Shown: positions 17,017-27,572 of the stretch, in pieces
Numbering within the stretch: position 1 is the first letter of the stretch
Layout of the letters: each line of letters opens with the position of its first letter
Assembly (NCBI GenBank): GCA_964521715.1
Contig: CAZFSS010000003.1
Span: 124,001 to 188,000 of the forward strand
Reading direction: 5' to 3'
DNA: 64,000 bases
Origin: DAOVRD01 sp964521715
GTDB taxonomy: Bacteria > Planctomycetota > Brocadiia > SM23-32
Made by a program: the position numbers and the translations under genes
Notes under the pieces: generated by a model
Told to the model about the DNA's origin: nothing
Seen by the model: the letters and a program-made list of their open reading frames with translations, nothing else
Database searches by the model: none

Positions 17017-20000
17017 TTGGCGACTACACGTGTGCACCACCTGCCGGCAGATGGCCAGAGGCCGGGTCGAAGGCCCGGCTGGCCGCTTGTGTTCGGGCTC
17101 CTGTGCTTCTGTGTTGGGGCGGCAGTGCCCGCGCAGGCGCTCCCCGCGGACGGCACGGTCACGTCGGGCAGCGCCAGCCTCAACACGACCTCCAACAGGC
17201 TGGACATCACGCAGAGCACCGACAAGGTCATCATCGAGTACTCGGGCTTCTCGATCGGCGCGGCGGAGACGGTGCAGTTCTTCCAGCCGAGCCCTAGCGC
17301 GGCCGCGCTCAACCGGGTGGTGGGCGCCGAGCCCCCGCTTTCGCAGATAGACGGCCAACTGCTCGCCAACGGCAGGATCTTCCTGATCAGCCCTTCCGGC
17401 ATCGTGTTCAGCAGCACGGCGCAGGTCTCCGTCCATGGCCTCATAGCCTCGGCGTTGGGCATCTCGGACACGGACTTCCTGGCCGGCAACTATACCTTCA
17501 GCGGCAGCCCGAGCGCCTCCGTAGAGAACTGGGGCGACATCAACACGGACGCCGGCGGCCACGTCCTGCTGATCGGCCCGACCGTGGAGAACTACGGGAC
17601 CATCAACGCGCCCCAGGGCAGCATTGCGCTCGCCGGCGGCTCAAGCGCTTATGTCTCCACTGAGCCGGACGGCGCCATCCTTCTGGAAGTCCCGACTCCC
17701 GATGGCCTGGCGGACAACTATGACACGCTCCAAAGCGACGGCGGGCGCGTGCGCATGTGGGCCGGCGCCGTCAGCCAGGAGGGCCTGGTCTCTGCGAAGA
17801 ACATGGTCGGCCAGCCGTGGGGATCGGACCGCGTCGAGCTGATCGGGCAGGACAGCGTCCTTTTGTCGGCGACCAGCACCACTGAGGCCGGCGGCGCGTC
17901 CGGCGCGGCGGACGGCGGCCTCGTTGCGATCGAGAGTCCCGACGGCGGCGTGACTGTCGACTCGGGCGGCATCATAGACGTGAGCTGCGGGCCCGCCGGA
18001 GGCAATGCCGGAGGAGCATCCTTGAACGCCCCGCTCGGCACGGTCGACATGGGCGGCATGATCGACGCCACCGCACAGCCCGGCTCCCTGAACAAGCCCG
18101 TGCGCTTGTCTGCAGACTACGTCCTCCTGCAAGGGGCGATCAACACCCAGGGCGGCGACGTCGAGCTGGTGGGCGGAAGCATCGACGTCCCCGAGACGGG
18201 CGGCATCGTCAACGCCGGCACGGCTCCCATCACGCTGGTCTCGAGCGCTGGAGGCATCAGCGTGAACGGCGTGACGAGCAACGGGCTCGTAACGGTTCAG
18301 TCGGCCGAGGCGATATACTCGACGGGCTACGACTCCGCCATCGTCGCGCCGGAGGTCGAGCTGAACGCCCGGTGGTTCATAGACGGAGACTCCTGGTTCG
18401 CCCTGGATGCCAACCAATTGGCCGCTTCGGTCGTGAGCGGCGACATGGTGATCTGTGACAACGAGGGCGGGCTGGAAATCTGCACCGTCGGCTCGACCAG
18501 CGGCGCCAGGATCACCGACGGCGGGGAAGGCGACAGCATTGAGATAACCACAATCGGCGTCCTGACGGCCACTGACGACGTTGTCAACGACGGTGGAGAC
18601 ATGATCCGCCTGAGGGTGATCGCGGAGTCGCAGCTCTCGCCGGACGCCCCTGACGGCAGCTTGCTGGTCGATGCCAACGTGACCAGCACCGGGAACGGCC
18701 CCGTTGAGCTGATTGCCGGCGGCGACATGGTGATCAACGGCAGCGTGTCCGCCCAGGAAAACTCGGTGGACCTCTCAGCCGTCGGCACCATTGACGTGAG
18801 CGGCTCGGTGACGATCCAGACGGGCGACATCTACGTGTACACGGAGGGAGGCGTTGTTACCCGCCCGGGCAGCACCATCGCCGTGTCAGGCCAGGGCGAC
18901 GTCGAGGTGTTTGCAGGCGGGGGCGGGTACCTCGTCGGGCCTGCCGGCGAAGGACAACTGAACGGCCAGGGAAGCGTGGTTGACCTGGCCGGGTCCCTCA
19001 GCACGCAGAACGGCGACATCTCCATCGGCGGCGACGCAGGGGTCGTCCTTCAGCCGACGGCCGAGGTCTGGGCCGAGGCCGGCAACTTCGTCGAGATTCT
19101 CGCGGGCAGCGGGCTCTACGGCCAAGAGCTGACGCTCTCCGAGGGCGCTCTGCCGGTCGGGCCGATGGGCAGTGCCAATGTCGGCGGCTCCGTGTCGGCT
19201 GCAAGCGGCGACGTCATCGTTGCGGCAGATTGGATCCAGATGCAGCCGACCGGCAGCATCACCAACTCCGGCCCAGGAGACGTGCTGCTGAGCGCCCTGA
19301 TGGGCGATGCGATCGTCACGGGTGTCGCTGCGGACGCCCACGTGACGGTGACGGCGGGGGGTGCCATCCTGGACGGCGGCGACGTGGCGGTGGACATACA
19401 GGCAGACACGCTCCAACTGCTGAGCGTCGACAGCACCGGCGCGGGCGCCGATCCCCTGGAGATAGACGCTGTCACGCTTGCTGCTGCGGCGGAGTCGGGG
19501 GGCGTCTACCTGCACGACGTGAGCGGCGGGCTTGAAGTGGGCGCTGTTCGCGAGACAACCGGCGTAAGCGTCCTTGACGGCAGTGAGAGCGACGAGATCT
19601 ACATCTCCGCCAGCAGCCCGCTGACGATCACGCAGGACGTGACAAACACCGGCGGCGGCTCCGTGTTCCTGCGTGCCGGCGGCGGTTCGCCTGGAAGCGA
19701 CCTGACTCTCGATGCCTACGTCACCGTTGAGGGCGCAGGAAGCGTCAACCTGTTCGCCGGAGGCAACCTGTACCAGAACACGCCCGTCGCGACGCAGGAT
19801 GGCGACGTCCGGATGGAGGCCGGCGGCCTCCTCCTCGTCGGCAACCAGGTGAGCACAGAGGGCGGGGACATCGTGCTGCAAGGCGGCGAAATCGACCGGG
19901 GCGGCTGGTGGTGCACCATCGAGAACGCAGGCCCCGGCAACGTATCGCTCATCACGACCGAGGGCGACCTGGCCGTCACCACCGTCGGCTGCAACGGGCG

Positions 20001-23000
20001 GCTCTTGCTTCAATCGGCCGGCGCCATCATCGGCGAGAATGCCTCCGGACCGGATGCCGAGGCCCCCGACGTCGAACTGGTGGCCGGCACCGGCATCGGC
20101 TCGCCCGCCGACCACCTAGAGATCGACGCGGTCAGAATGGCCGCGTCGACAGAGACCGGCGGCATCTGGGTGGACGACGTCGCCGGCGGCCTGGAGCTGA
20201 CGCACGTTGGCTCGACCAGCGGCGCCAGGGTGCTGCGCGGGACGCCCGGCCATGACCTGGTCATCACGGTCAGCAGCCCGCTCGTGGTGAGTGCGCTTGT
20301 GAGCAACGCCTCCCAAGGCGGCGGCGTTGAGCTGCGCGCCGGCGAGATCGTCGTTCAGGACGGCGCCGGCGTGGCGACCACCGGCGGCGGCAGCATCCTG
20401 CTGGTCGCTGACGCGGCAGACGCCACCGTCACGGGGATCTCGGGCAGCGGCCTGGTTTCCGTTCAGTCGGCGGGGGCCGTCGTGGACGGAGGCGACAGCG
20501 CGCCGGACGTGGCCGGCCCTGAGATTGAGCTGCTGGCCGCCGACGGCATCGGCGCGCCCGCAGACGCCATCGAAACGGACGGCGGGAAACTGGCCGCTGC
20601 GACGCAGAACGGGGGCGTCTACCTGGCTGACGTCGGCGACGGCCTCGAAGTGGCCACGGTCAGCGGCACGAGCGGCGTAAGCGCCCTGGGAGGCAGTCCT
20701 GGCAAGAACATCGTCGTCACGGTCAACAGCCCGCTCGTCGTGAGCAGTGCGGTCAGCAACGCATCCGCTGGCGGAGCGATCGAGCTGGAGGCCGGTGAGG
20801 TCATCGTGCAGGACGGCGGAACCGTGGTCAACGCCGGCGGAGGCGACGTCACCATCCGCTCCACCGCGGGCGACGCGGCGGTGACCGGCGTCTCCGGCTT
20901 GGCCGTCGTGTCCGTCCAGTCGGCGGCAGGAATCGTGGACGGCGGCGACGCGGCCACGGACATCGTCGCGCCCGACGTGGAGCTCGTCGCAACGACCGGC
21001 ATCGGCAGCGAGTCGGACCGCGTGGACGTCGATGCGAACAGGCTGGCTGCGACGACCGTCACCGGCGGCGTGCACACCCAGGACGTGGCGGGCGGACTGG
21101 AGCTCGCGGACGTCGGCTCGACCAGCGGCGTCAGCATCCAAAGCGGCGCGGCAGGGGACGGGATAGACGTTGTTGCGCTCAGTCCCCTGACGGTGTCTTC
21201 CGACGTGACCGCAACCGGTGGGGCATCCATCAGGCTGAGCGCCGAGGGAACGGGCCCGGCCGATGACCTGCTGGTTGACGCGAGCGTATTCGCGGGCGGC
21301 GGAGGAACGGTCGCACTGCTGGCCAGCGATCAGGTGAGCGTGGGCGGCGGGGACGTCGACGCCGATTCGGGCGACATACTCCTGAGCGCTGCGGGCGACG
21401 TGTGGCTCCAGGCCGGATCGACGGTGGGCGCGACGACCACCGGCGGCGTCGAGCTGACCGCCGACAGCGACGCGGACCTGGCCGGCGCCGTCCTCGGCGA
21501 CCCGGGCAGCGCCATCGGCAATCCTTCGGCGGCCGGCGCCATGGTGCTGACGGGCGCGGACATCGTTCTGGACGGCACGCTGACCGGAATCGGCTCGCTG
21601 ACGATTCAGCCCTCGTCGCCCGCGACCTCCATAGGCATCGCGGGCGGGGCGGGGGATTTCCCGCTGGATGAATCCGACATAGCCGCCCTGGCGAGCGGCT
21701 TCAGCTCCCTGACTATCGGGCGCGCGGATGGCGCGCATGCCGTCGCGGTCGGGCCTGTGACGTTCTACGTGCCGGTCACCATCAGGGCTCGGGCTCCGGG
21801 TGGCTCGATCGCGGTGAACGGCGAGATCGTCGGGGCGGACGGTGCCTCAATCAGCATCTACGGATCGGGGGCGACTACAACGCTCAACGCGGACATCACG
21901 ACCGAGGGCAGCGCCATCCTCATCGACGACGGCGTCGTGCTCGGCGCGCCGGCCCTCGTCACGCTTGACGCGACGGGCGGAGGCGCAGCGCCGTCCGGCG
22001 CGGACGTGACCATTACGGGGCCGGTGGACGACGCGGTCGCGGGCAGCAGCGCCCTTCTGGTCAACGCAGGCACTGGCGGCGCCGTTGATCTGCAAGGCGC
22101 TGTGGGCGCGACGACGGCCCCGGCGGGCCTGGACGTCACGGGCAACGTGATCGGCGTGCGAGCTGTAACGACTACAGGAGCACAGACTTACGCCGGTGCG
22201 GGAGCCGCCCCGGCCGTCGTCATCAACGCCGACCTGACTGCCGGCGGCCCCCTGACGATCCGGGACGCCTTGACCGTGGACCTGGCTGGCGGGGCGGACC
22301 TTAGCGCCGCCGGTGCCATCAGCATCAGCGACGGCGTGATCGCCCTCAACCTGACCGGCCCGGACGGGGCTGCCAACGTCATCGACGCCGACGGCGACGA
22401 GTCCGTGACGCTGGCTGCCGTGACGGCGACGGACAGCCCCGATCTGACAGTCAACTCAGAAGGCGGCATAGCGCTGAAGGCCGTGGACATCGGCACCGGG
22501 ACGCTGACCGTCAACGTGGACAACGACGCCGATGGCGCCGAGACGATGAGGGTGGGCGCCGTGGCCGCAGGGGCCGTCAACGTCGCCGGCTCGGGCCAGG
22601 ATGACGTCTTGAGATTCGACGGCGGCATCGTCGTGACCGACGTGGCTGTCAGCCATGCGGAGACGGTCGACCTGAACGCGGACGTGACGGCCGGGTCCAT
22701 CAGCATTCAGAACGCCACTACGGTGGACCTGGCCGCCGGCGTGGACCTGATGGCGACAGACGGCCCGCTGAGCGTGGCGAGCGGCGTTGCGGGGATGAGG
22801 CTGAGCGGCGCGGCGGGCAGCACCAACGTCCTTGACTCCGACGGCGATCACGCGATCACGCTCGCCGCCGTGACGGCCACGGACGACGCGAACCTGACGG
22901 TGAACTCGGAAGGCGGCCTGGAGCTTGCCTCAGCCGACATCGGCGCCGGGGCGCTGGTGCTCAACGTGGACAACGACGCCGACGGCGCCGAGACGATGAC

Positions 23001-26000
23001 CGTGGGCCCGCTGGCCGCCGGGACCATTGCCCTGACGGGCGCGTCGCAGGACGACACGCTCGCACTGCAGGGAGCGATCAATGGCGCCGACGTGCTGGTG
23101 GGCAACGCGGCGTTAGTGGACGTAAACGCCGACCTGACCGGGACCTCGCTGATCGTGCAGAACGCCTCGCTGGTCGACCTGGGCGCCGACGTGGATCTCA
23201 CTGCGAACGGCGGGGTGCTGGACCTGAGCGGCGCCGTTGCGTGCCTCAGCCTGAGCGGCGCGGACGGCACGACGAACGTGCTGGACGGCAACGGGGATCA
23301 GCCGGTCTCCCTGCCTCCCGTCACGGCCGACGCGAGCCCGAACCTGACCGTGAACTCCGACGGCGGCATCGCGCTCTCGACGATTGACATCGGCGGCGGC
23401 GCTCTGGCGCTCGCTGTCGACGATGACGACGACGGCGCGGAGGCGCTGACGGCGGGCGCGCTCCGCGCGGGGTCCATCGCGGTGACGGGTTCCGGGCAGG
23501 ATGACACACTCGCGTTCGGCGGCCCGGTGGCGGGCGCCGACGTGCTCGTGGACAACGCGGCCTTGGTGGACGTGAATGCGGCGCTGACGGCCGACGCCGG
23601 CGTGGTTGTCCGGAACGCGCTGGCGGTGAACGTGGCGGCGGACGTGAATGCCGGGGACGGCGTCGCGTTCGGCGGCCCCGTGACCTTCGACGGGCCGGGC
23701 GACCAGGAAGTGGACGCGGGCGCGGGGACGCTCGACGCGCAGGGCGCCCTGACGAAGGCCGCCGCAGGTGATCTCACCTTGACGGCCCATGACATCCAAC
23801 TGGCCGGCACGGTGGCGGACCCCGGCGGCGTTCTGACCCTTCAGCCGTCCGATCCGGCGACGTCCATCGGCATCGCCGGCGGCGCCGGAGACTTCTCGCT
23901 GGACGCCACGGAGGTCGCTCTCCTGAGCGATGGGTTCAGCGCGATAGTCATCGGGCGAGCGGACGGCTCGCACGTCACCGTGGTGGACAATGTGCAGTTC
24001 ACCGACCCCGTGACGATCCGGACGGCGGCCGGCGGGTCCATCACGCTGGACGGGACGCTGACGGGAGCCGATGACGCCTCGGTGACCCTCATCGGTGCCC
24101 TGGCGAGCACGACGGCCAACGCCGACATCGTGACGGACGCTAACCCCATCCTCATCGAGGATGTGCTCGTGCTCGGAACGCCGGCCCTCGTGACGCTCGA
24201 CACGACCAACGGCGGCGCCTTCCCGGCAGGGGCGGATGTGACGATCACGGGATCGGTGGCTGACGACGATCCGGTCGGCAGCCCGACGGCGCTGGCGATC
24301 AATGCGGGCTCGGGCGGCACGGTCAGCTTGCAGGATGTAAGCACTGGTTACAGCCAGACTTACGACGGGCTCCTCGCGCTGCACGGAGACCTGATCGCCC
24401 TGGGAGGCTGCATCCTGCTCAACGGTCCAGTGACGCTTGGCACCGACGTCGCCATCACGACGAGCGGCACTCCGGGCGACATCACGTTCGCCGGCGTCGT
24501 GGACGGGGCGCAGGCGCTCACACTCGACTCGGCATTGGGCGTTCTTGTCCTCCGCGGCCCCGTGGGAAGCGTGACGCCGCTTGCGGCCCTGTCTGCCAGC
24601 GCCGGCAGCATCGATCTCAGTGCGGTTACGGTGACGGGCGACGTCGCCCTGGTCTCGACTGCCGGCGACGTTACGCTCACGGGGATCACGGGCGGCGGCG
24701 TCGTCTCGGTCACCTCCGCAGGCGCCGTGCTTGACGGCGGGGAGGACGTCACGGACATCGCGGCGAGCGACGTCGAACTCGTGGCGGCGACGGGCATCGG
24801 GACGTCGGGAGACATGCTGGACGTGGACGTCGCGCGCATGGCAGGCGCGAGCGGGGCCGGCGGCATCTACGTGGCGGACGTCGCCGGGGATCTGGAGATC
24901 GCCACGGTCGGCTCGACGACGGGCGTGAGCGTGCCGGGCGGGACGGCGGACGATCAGGTTCACGTTACGTCCGCCAATGCGCTCCTGGTTACGGACGACG
25001 TGGCGAATGCGAACGGGCCGGTTCAGCTCGACGCCGCGGCGGCCGTGACGGTGGGCGGCGGTGCAACGGTGCAAGGGAGCGGCGTCGCGATCGGCGCGCC
25101 CGTGATAACCGTGGCGCAGGGAGGTGCCGTTGCGTCCGATTCCGGCGAACTGCGGCTCGTCGGCGACGACCTGAACTTGGCCGGCAGCCTCAGCACGCAG
25201 GACGGCGACCTGGTCTTCGATGGCGTCAACGTGACGCATTCCGGCCAGGCCGTGGCGACGGGCGGTGCCGTGGCGGTCACGGCCGACGACGCGCTGACCA
25301 TAACTGGCACGGTTGCCGCCGAGGGCGGCGCCGTCGATCTGCATGGCGGTGCCGTGACGCTTACGGGCGTGTCGTCCGATACGGCGGTTTCGGTGCAGTC
25401 TGCGGGCTCGATCCAGGACGCCGGCGACGAGGCGACGGACGTGGCCGCGCCGCAGGTCGAGCTGACGGCGGGCACCGGGATCGGGCTGGCCGAGGATGCC
25501 CTCGAGATAGATGCCGTGCTCGTTGCCGCAGTGACCGACGAAGGCGGCATCTACCTGGTCGACGTGAGCAACGGGCTCGAGGTGGGCGAGGTCGGCGAGA
25601 CGATGGGCGTGGCCGTCCTGGGCGGCGTCGAGGGCGACGACATCTCCATCGTCGTGAGCAGCCCGCTGACGGTCAGCGCGCCGGTGAGCAACCTGGCCGC
25701 GGGCGGCGACGTCTGGCTCTCCGCCGGCAGTCTGCTCAGCATCGGCGCGGCGGTGAGCACGGACAGCGGCGCCATCGGGATGGAGGCCGGTGAGCTGAGC
25801 GTGCTGGACGGTGGCAGCGTCGCCAACGGCGGCGTCGGAAGCATATTGCTGACGACGAGCGCAGGCGACGCCGTGATCGCGCGAATCTCCGGCGGCGGCC
25901 TGGCCACGATTCAGTCCGCAGCCGCCATTCGGGACGGCGCGGAGACGGAGACGGACGTGGTGGCTCCGGACATCGAGTTCATCGCCGAGAGCGGCATCGC

Positions 26001-26826
26001 TGAAGAGGCGGATTACATGGAGATTGACGGCGAACGCCTGGCGGCGACGACTCAGAGCGGCGGCATCTACATCGAGGACGTCGCCGGGGGCCTTGAAGTG
26101 ACCTCCGTCGGCTCGACCAGCGGCGCCAGCATCCTGGGGGTCACCGCTGGCGACATCTACCTGGCCGCCTTCAGTCCGCTGACCATCACGGAAGACGTCC
26201 AGAACCTCAGCGGCGGCGGCATCATCCTGGCGGCCCAGGGCACGGCGGCGGGCGACGACCTGTCCATCGGCGGCAACGTGGTCGCCGTCGGCGACGCGGG
26301 CAGTATCCAGCTCTTCGCCGGCAGCGACATACTGCACACCGGCGGCGTGAGCACCCAGGGCGGCAACATCCTGATGACGGCCGGCGACATGATCAGCCTG
26401 AGCGGCACTGTGGGGACCGGTGCGGGCAGCGTCTTCGCGCAGGCCGGCCAGGGCGTGAACGTGGGCGGCTCCATCGGCACGCAAGGCGGCAGTGTGCTGC
26501 TGCGCGCCAACGGCGTTGTTGCCGTGAGCGGAAGCCTCCGAACGCAGGGCGGCAGCATCACGGTCATCTCGTCGGCTTTCGATGCGACCGGCGGCACGAT
26601 CGATACTGGGGGAGGAAGCTTCATCATCTCCTTCCTTCTGCCCACGGCCTTCACGGTCGGAAGCCGGGCTGACTTCATCGCCGATCTGGAGGCCCTGTTA
26701 GCCGGGGAGGCAGGGATGGGCCAAGAGGAGGAAGAGGAGCGCAAGGAGGAGGAGGGCGCCGCGGAGGCCGAGGCGGCCGCCCTGCTGCCGGCCCATCCGG
26801 CGGGCGAGAGTCGCCCGGCGCTCTGA
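17017..26826 (+). CDS. TpsA-type giant exoprotein (filamentous haemagglutinin family)
   Basis: A 3269-residue secreted adhesin-like protein. The signal peptide is WPLVFGLLCFCVGAAVPAQA, cut before LPADG. Residues about 45-290 are the TPS secretion domain: LPADGTVTSGSASL, then NRVVGAEPPLSQIDGQLLANG, and FLISPSGIVFSSTAQVSVHG, the family's NP-x-G-like region. The rest is a long beta-helix-like repeat region. It has about eight copies of a roughly 150-residue unit (ELxAxTGIG, LEIDxxxLAA, GGIYLxDV, GGLEVxxVGSTSGV, SPLTVxxDV). Three copies of another unit carry LTVNSEGGIAL and NVDNDADGAETM. Two copies of a third carry SIGIAGGAGDFxLD and IGRADGxH. The C-terminus is strongly acidic (EEEEERKEEEG). Start: TTG with AGGAG. 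The partner TpsB gene is just upstream. Confidence 0.93.
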   Translation: MATTRVHHLPADGQRPGRRPGWPLVFGLLCFCVGAAVPAQALPADGTVTSGSASLNTTSNRLDITQSTDKVIIEYSGFSIGAAETVQFFQPSPSAAALNRVVGAEPPLSQIDGQLLANGRIFLISPSGIVFSSTAQVSVHGLIASALGISDTDFLAGNYTFSGSPSASVENWGDINTDAGGHVLLIGPTVENYGTINAPQGSIALAGGSSAYVSTEPDGAILLEVPTPDGLADNYDTLQSDGGRVRMWAGAVSQEGLVSAKNMVGQPWGSDRVELIGQDSVLLSATSTTEAGGASGAADGGLVAIESPDGGVTVDSGGIIDVSCGPAGGNAGGASLNAPLGTVDMGGMIDATAQPGSLNKPVRLSADYVLLQGAINTQGGDVELVGGSIDVPETGGIVNAGTAPITLVSSAGGISVNGVTSNGLVTVQSAEAIYSTGYDSAIVAPEVELNARWFIDGDSWFALDANQLAASVVSGDMVICDNEGGLEICTVGSTSGARITDGGEGDSIEITTIGVLTATDDVVNDGGDMIRLRVIAESQLSPDAPDGSLLVDANVTSTGNGPVELIAGGDMVINGSVSAQENSVDLSAVGTIDVSGSVTIQTGDIYVYTEGGVVTRPGSTIAVSGQGDVEVFAGGGGYLVGPAGEGQLNGQGSVVDLAGSLSTQNGDISIGGDAGVVLQPTAEVWAEAGNFVEILAGSGLYGQELTLSEGALPVGPMGSANVGGSVSAASGDVIVAADWIQMQPTGSITNSGPGDVLLSALMGDAIVTGVAADAHVTVTAGGAILDGGDVAVDIQADTLQLLSVDSTGAGADPLEIDAVTLAAAAESGGVYLHDVSGGLEVGAVRETTGVSVLDGSESDEIYISASSPLTITQDVTNTGGGSVFLRAGGGSPGSDLTLDAYVTVEGAGSVNLFAGGNLYQNTPVATQDGDVRMEAGGLLLVGNQVSTEGGDIVLQGGEIDRGGWWCTIENAGPGNVSLITTEGDLAVTTVGCNGRLLLQSAGAIIGENASGPDAEAPDVELVAGTGIGSPADHLEIDAVRMAASTETGGIWVDDVAGGLELTHVGSTSGARVLRGTPGHDLVITVSSPLVVSALVSNASQGGGVELRAGEIVVQDGAGVATTGGGSILLVADAADATVTGISGSGLVSVQSAGAVVDGGDSAPDVAGPEIELLAADGIGAPADAIETDGGKLAAATQNGGVYLADVGDGLEVATVSGTSGVSALGGSPGKNIVVTVNSPLVVSSAVSNASAGGAIELEAGEVIVQDGGTVVNAGGGDVTIRSTAGDAAVTGVSGLAVVSVQSAAGIVDGGDAATDIVAPDVELVATTGIGSESDRVDVDANRLAATTVTGGVHTQDVAGGLELADVGSTSGVSIQSGAAGDGIDVVALSPLTVSSDVTATGGASIRLSAEGTGPADDLLVDASVFAGGGGTVALLASDQVSVGGGDVDADSGDILLSAAGDVWLQAGSTVGATTTGGVELTADSDADLAGAVLGDPGSAIGNPSAAGAMVLTGADIVLDGTLTGIGSLTIQPSSPATSIGIAGGAGDFPLDESDIAALASGFSSLTIGRADGAHAVAVGPVTFYVPVTIRARAPGGSIAVNGEIVGADGASISIYGSGATTTLNADITTEGSAILIDDGVVLGAPALVTLDATGGGAAPSGADVTITGPVDDAVAGSSALLVNAGTGGAVDLQGAVGATTAPAGLDVTGNVIGVRAVTTTGAQTYAGAGAAPAVVINADLTAGGPLTIRDALTVDLAGGADLSAAGAISISDGVIALNLTGPDGAANVIDADGDESVTLAAVTATDSPDLTVNSEGGIALKAVDIGTGTLTVNVDNDADGAETMRVGAVAAGAVNVAGSGQDDVLRFDGGIVVTDVAVSHAETVDLNADVTAGSISIQNATTVDLAAGVDLMATDGPLSVASGVAGMRLSGAAGSTNVLDSDGDHAITLAAVTATDDANLTVNSEGGLELASADIGAGALVLNVDNDADGAETMTVGPLAAGTIALTGASQDDTLALQGAINGADVLVGNAALVDVNADLTGTSLIVQNASLVDLGADVDLTANGGVLDLSGAVACLSLSGADGTTNVLDGNGDQPVSLPPVTADASPNLTVNSDGGIALSTIDIGGGALALAVDDDDDGAEALTAGALRAGSIAVTGSGQDDTLAFGGPVAGADVLVDNAALVDVNAALTADAGVVVRNALAVNVAADVNAGDGVAFGGPVTFDGPGDQEVDAGAGTLDAQGALTKAAAGDLTLTAHDIQLAGTVADPGGVLTLQPSDPATSIGIAGGAGDFSLDATEVALLSDGFSAIVIGRADGSHVTVVDNVQFTDPVTIRTAAGGSITLDGTLTGADDASVTLIGALASTTANADIVTDANPILIEDVLVLGTPALVTLDTTNGGAFPAGADVTITGSVADDDPVGSPTALAINAGSGGTVSLQDVSTGYSQTYDGLLALHGDLIALGGCILLNGPVTLGTDVAITTSGTPGDITFAGVVDGAQALTLDSALGVLVLRGPVGSVTPLAALSASAGSIDLSAVTVTGDVALVSTAGDVTLTGITGGGVVSVTSAGAVLDGGEDVTDIAASDVELVAATGIGTSGDMLDVDVARMAGASGAGGIYVADVAGDLEIATVGSTTGVSVPGGTADDQVHVTSANALLVTDDVANANGPVQLDAAAAVTVGGGATVQGSGVAIGAPVITVAQGGAVASDSGELRLVGDDLNLAGSLSTQDGDLVFDGVNVTHSGQAVATGGAVAVTADDALTITGTVAAEGGAVDLHGGAVTLTGVSSDTAVSVQSAGSIQDAGDEATDVAAPQVELTAGTGIGLAEDALEIDAVLVAAVTDEGGIYLVDVSNGLEVGEVGETMGVAVLGGVEGDDISIVVSSPLTVSAPVSNLAAGGDVWLSAGSLLSIGAAVSTDSGAIGMEAGELSVLDGGSVANGGVGSILLTTSAGDAVIARISGGGLATIQSAAAIRDGAETETDVVAPDIEFIAESGIAEEADYMEIDGERLAATTQSGGIYIEDVAGGLEVTSVGSTSGASILGVTAGDIYLAAFSPLTITEDVQNLSGGGIILAAQGTAAGDDLSIGGNVVAVGDAGSIQLFAGSDILHTGGVSTQGGNILMTAGDMISLSGTVGTGAGSVFAQAGQGVNVGGSIGTQGGSVLLRANGVVAVSGSLRTQGGSITVISSAFDATGGTIDTGGGSFIISFLLPTAFTVGSRADFIADLEALLAGEAGMGQEEEEERKEEEGAAEAEAAALLPAHPAGESRPAL
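18337..26480 (+). repeat. Protein-level repeats of about 150 residues in TpsA
   Basis: Eight recognisable units near 18.35, 19.42, 20.08, 20.52, 20.98, 24.77, 25.45 and 25.96 kb. They are interrupted by a 21.4-24.6 kb block of different repeats. The consensus core is GGLEVxxVGSTSGVSVLGG followed by SPLTV. Confidence 0.7.
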
Positions 26827-27572
26827 TATGTTCCGGCCGCTGAGCCGTGGCAGCCTGGACCTGCCGGCCTGTCGGGGAACCGCGCCGGTTGGGCAGCGTG
26901 GTGCTGCCGGCGTAGTTGGGAGCGCCGCCCATGGGGGTGAAGCCCGGCTGGCTGTCGGCGGGGACCCCCAAGGCACAGGCGCCAGGGAGACTGAGGTCGC
27001 CGGAATCCTTGGATGCTGGCCTCACCGGCGGGCCCTTCGGGAATGCCAGGGGGGAGCTCCCGGCGCCGCCTGGAAACGCCGTCAGACGCGCCCGAAGGCA
27101 GGGGGGAGATGCGCGGGAGCGCCATCGCGGGACCCGCGGCCGGCCCGGGCGGCAGGGCGTGTCCGTGGCCTTCAGAGACGGCACCGTGGGTGCGTCTGCG
27201 CCCGGTTTTTCCTTGACATGGTGGGGTCCGTAGGCTAATACATAGCACAGTCGTGGGACTGGACGGCGTATCCATACGCACCTGAACTTGATCTCAGTAC
27301 CTCATACAGCCGGTCACGACTGGCCCGCAGCCGCATCCGGCTCGTCCAGGGAGGCGCAGCGGAGGTCGTGTACGCCTTCCGGGGCGCCGGTGAGCAGGAA
27401 AGGGCGTCGTCCCGTCCGCGAGAGGGGTGCATGTCCTGTCTGCGCGTGGTTTGGCGAGCAGGCCACGCACGTTCTCTAGACCTTCCCTGCTCTTGCCGTT
27501 CCCGGTGGTGAGTGCCGTGGCAGGCCCGGGCTTGTTGTGACCCACCTGGCTCGTATTGGGAGTGGCTAGAAC
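26827..27572. other. 746-bp intergenic region with long leader
   Basis: It lies between the TpsA stop and the 5255-residue LEPR-XLL gene. The left part (26.83-27.2 kb) is GC-rich with several short open frames on both strands, but none has a ribosome binding site or a recognisable product. A promoter lies at 27213-27241. The remaining 330 bp would be an untranslated leader. It includes a small inverted repeat GCGTAT/ATACGC at 27266-27279, directly after the predicted transcription start. I matched no riboswitch class. Confidence 0.5.
27213..27241 (+). promoter_or_regulatory. Probable promoter for the 5255-residue LEPR-XLL gene
   Basis: A perfect TTGACA at 27213-27218, a 17-nt spacer, and TAATAC at 27236-27241 (3/6). 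The transcript would carry a leader of about 325 nt. Confidence 0.45.

Noticed and set aside
23113..26484. A 1123-codon minus-strand frame opposite TpsA
   Set aside because: Composition is that of a shadow frame (alternating R, H, D, A) and its repeats simply reflect TpsA repeats.
26828..27238. Short open frames in the TpsA to giant intergenic region, both strands
   Set aside because: No ribosome binding site, no recognisable sequence, and several frames are open at once as expected from high GC.
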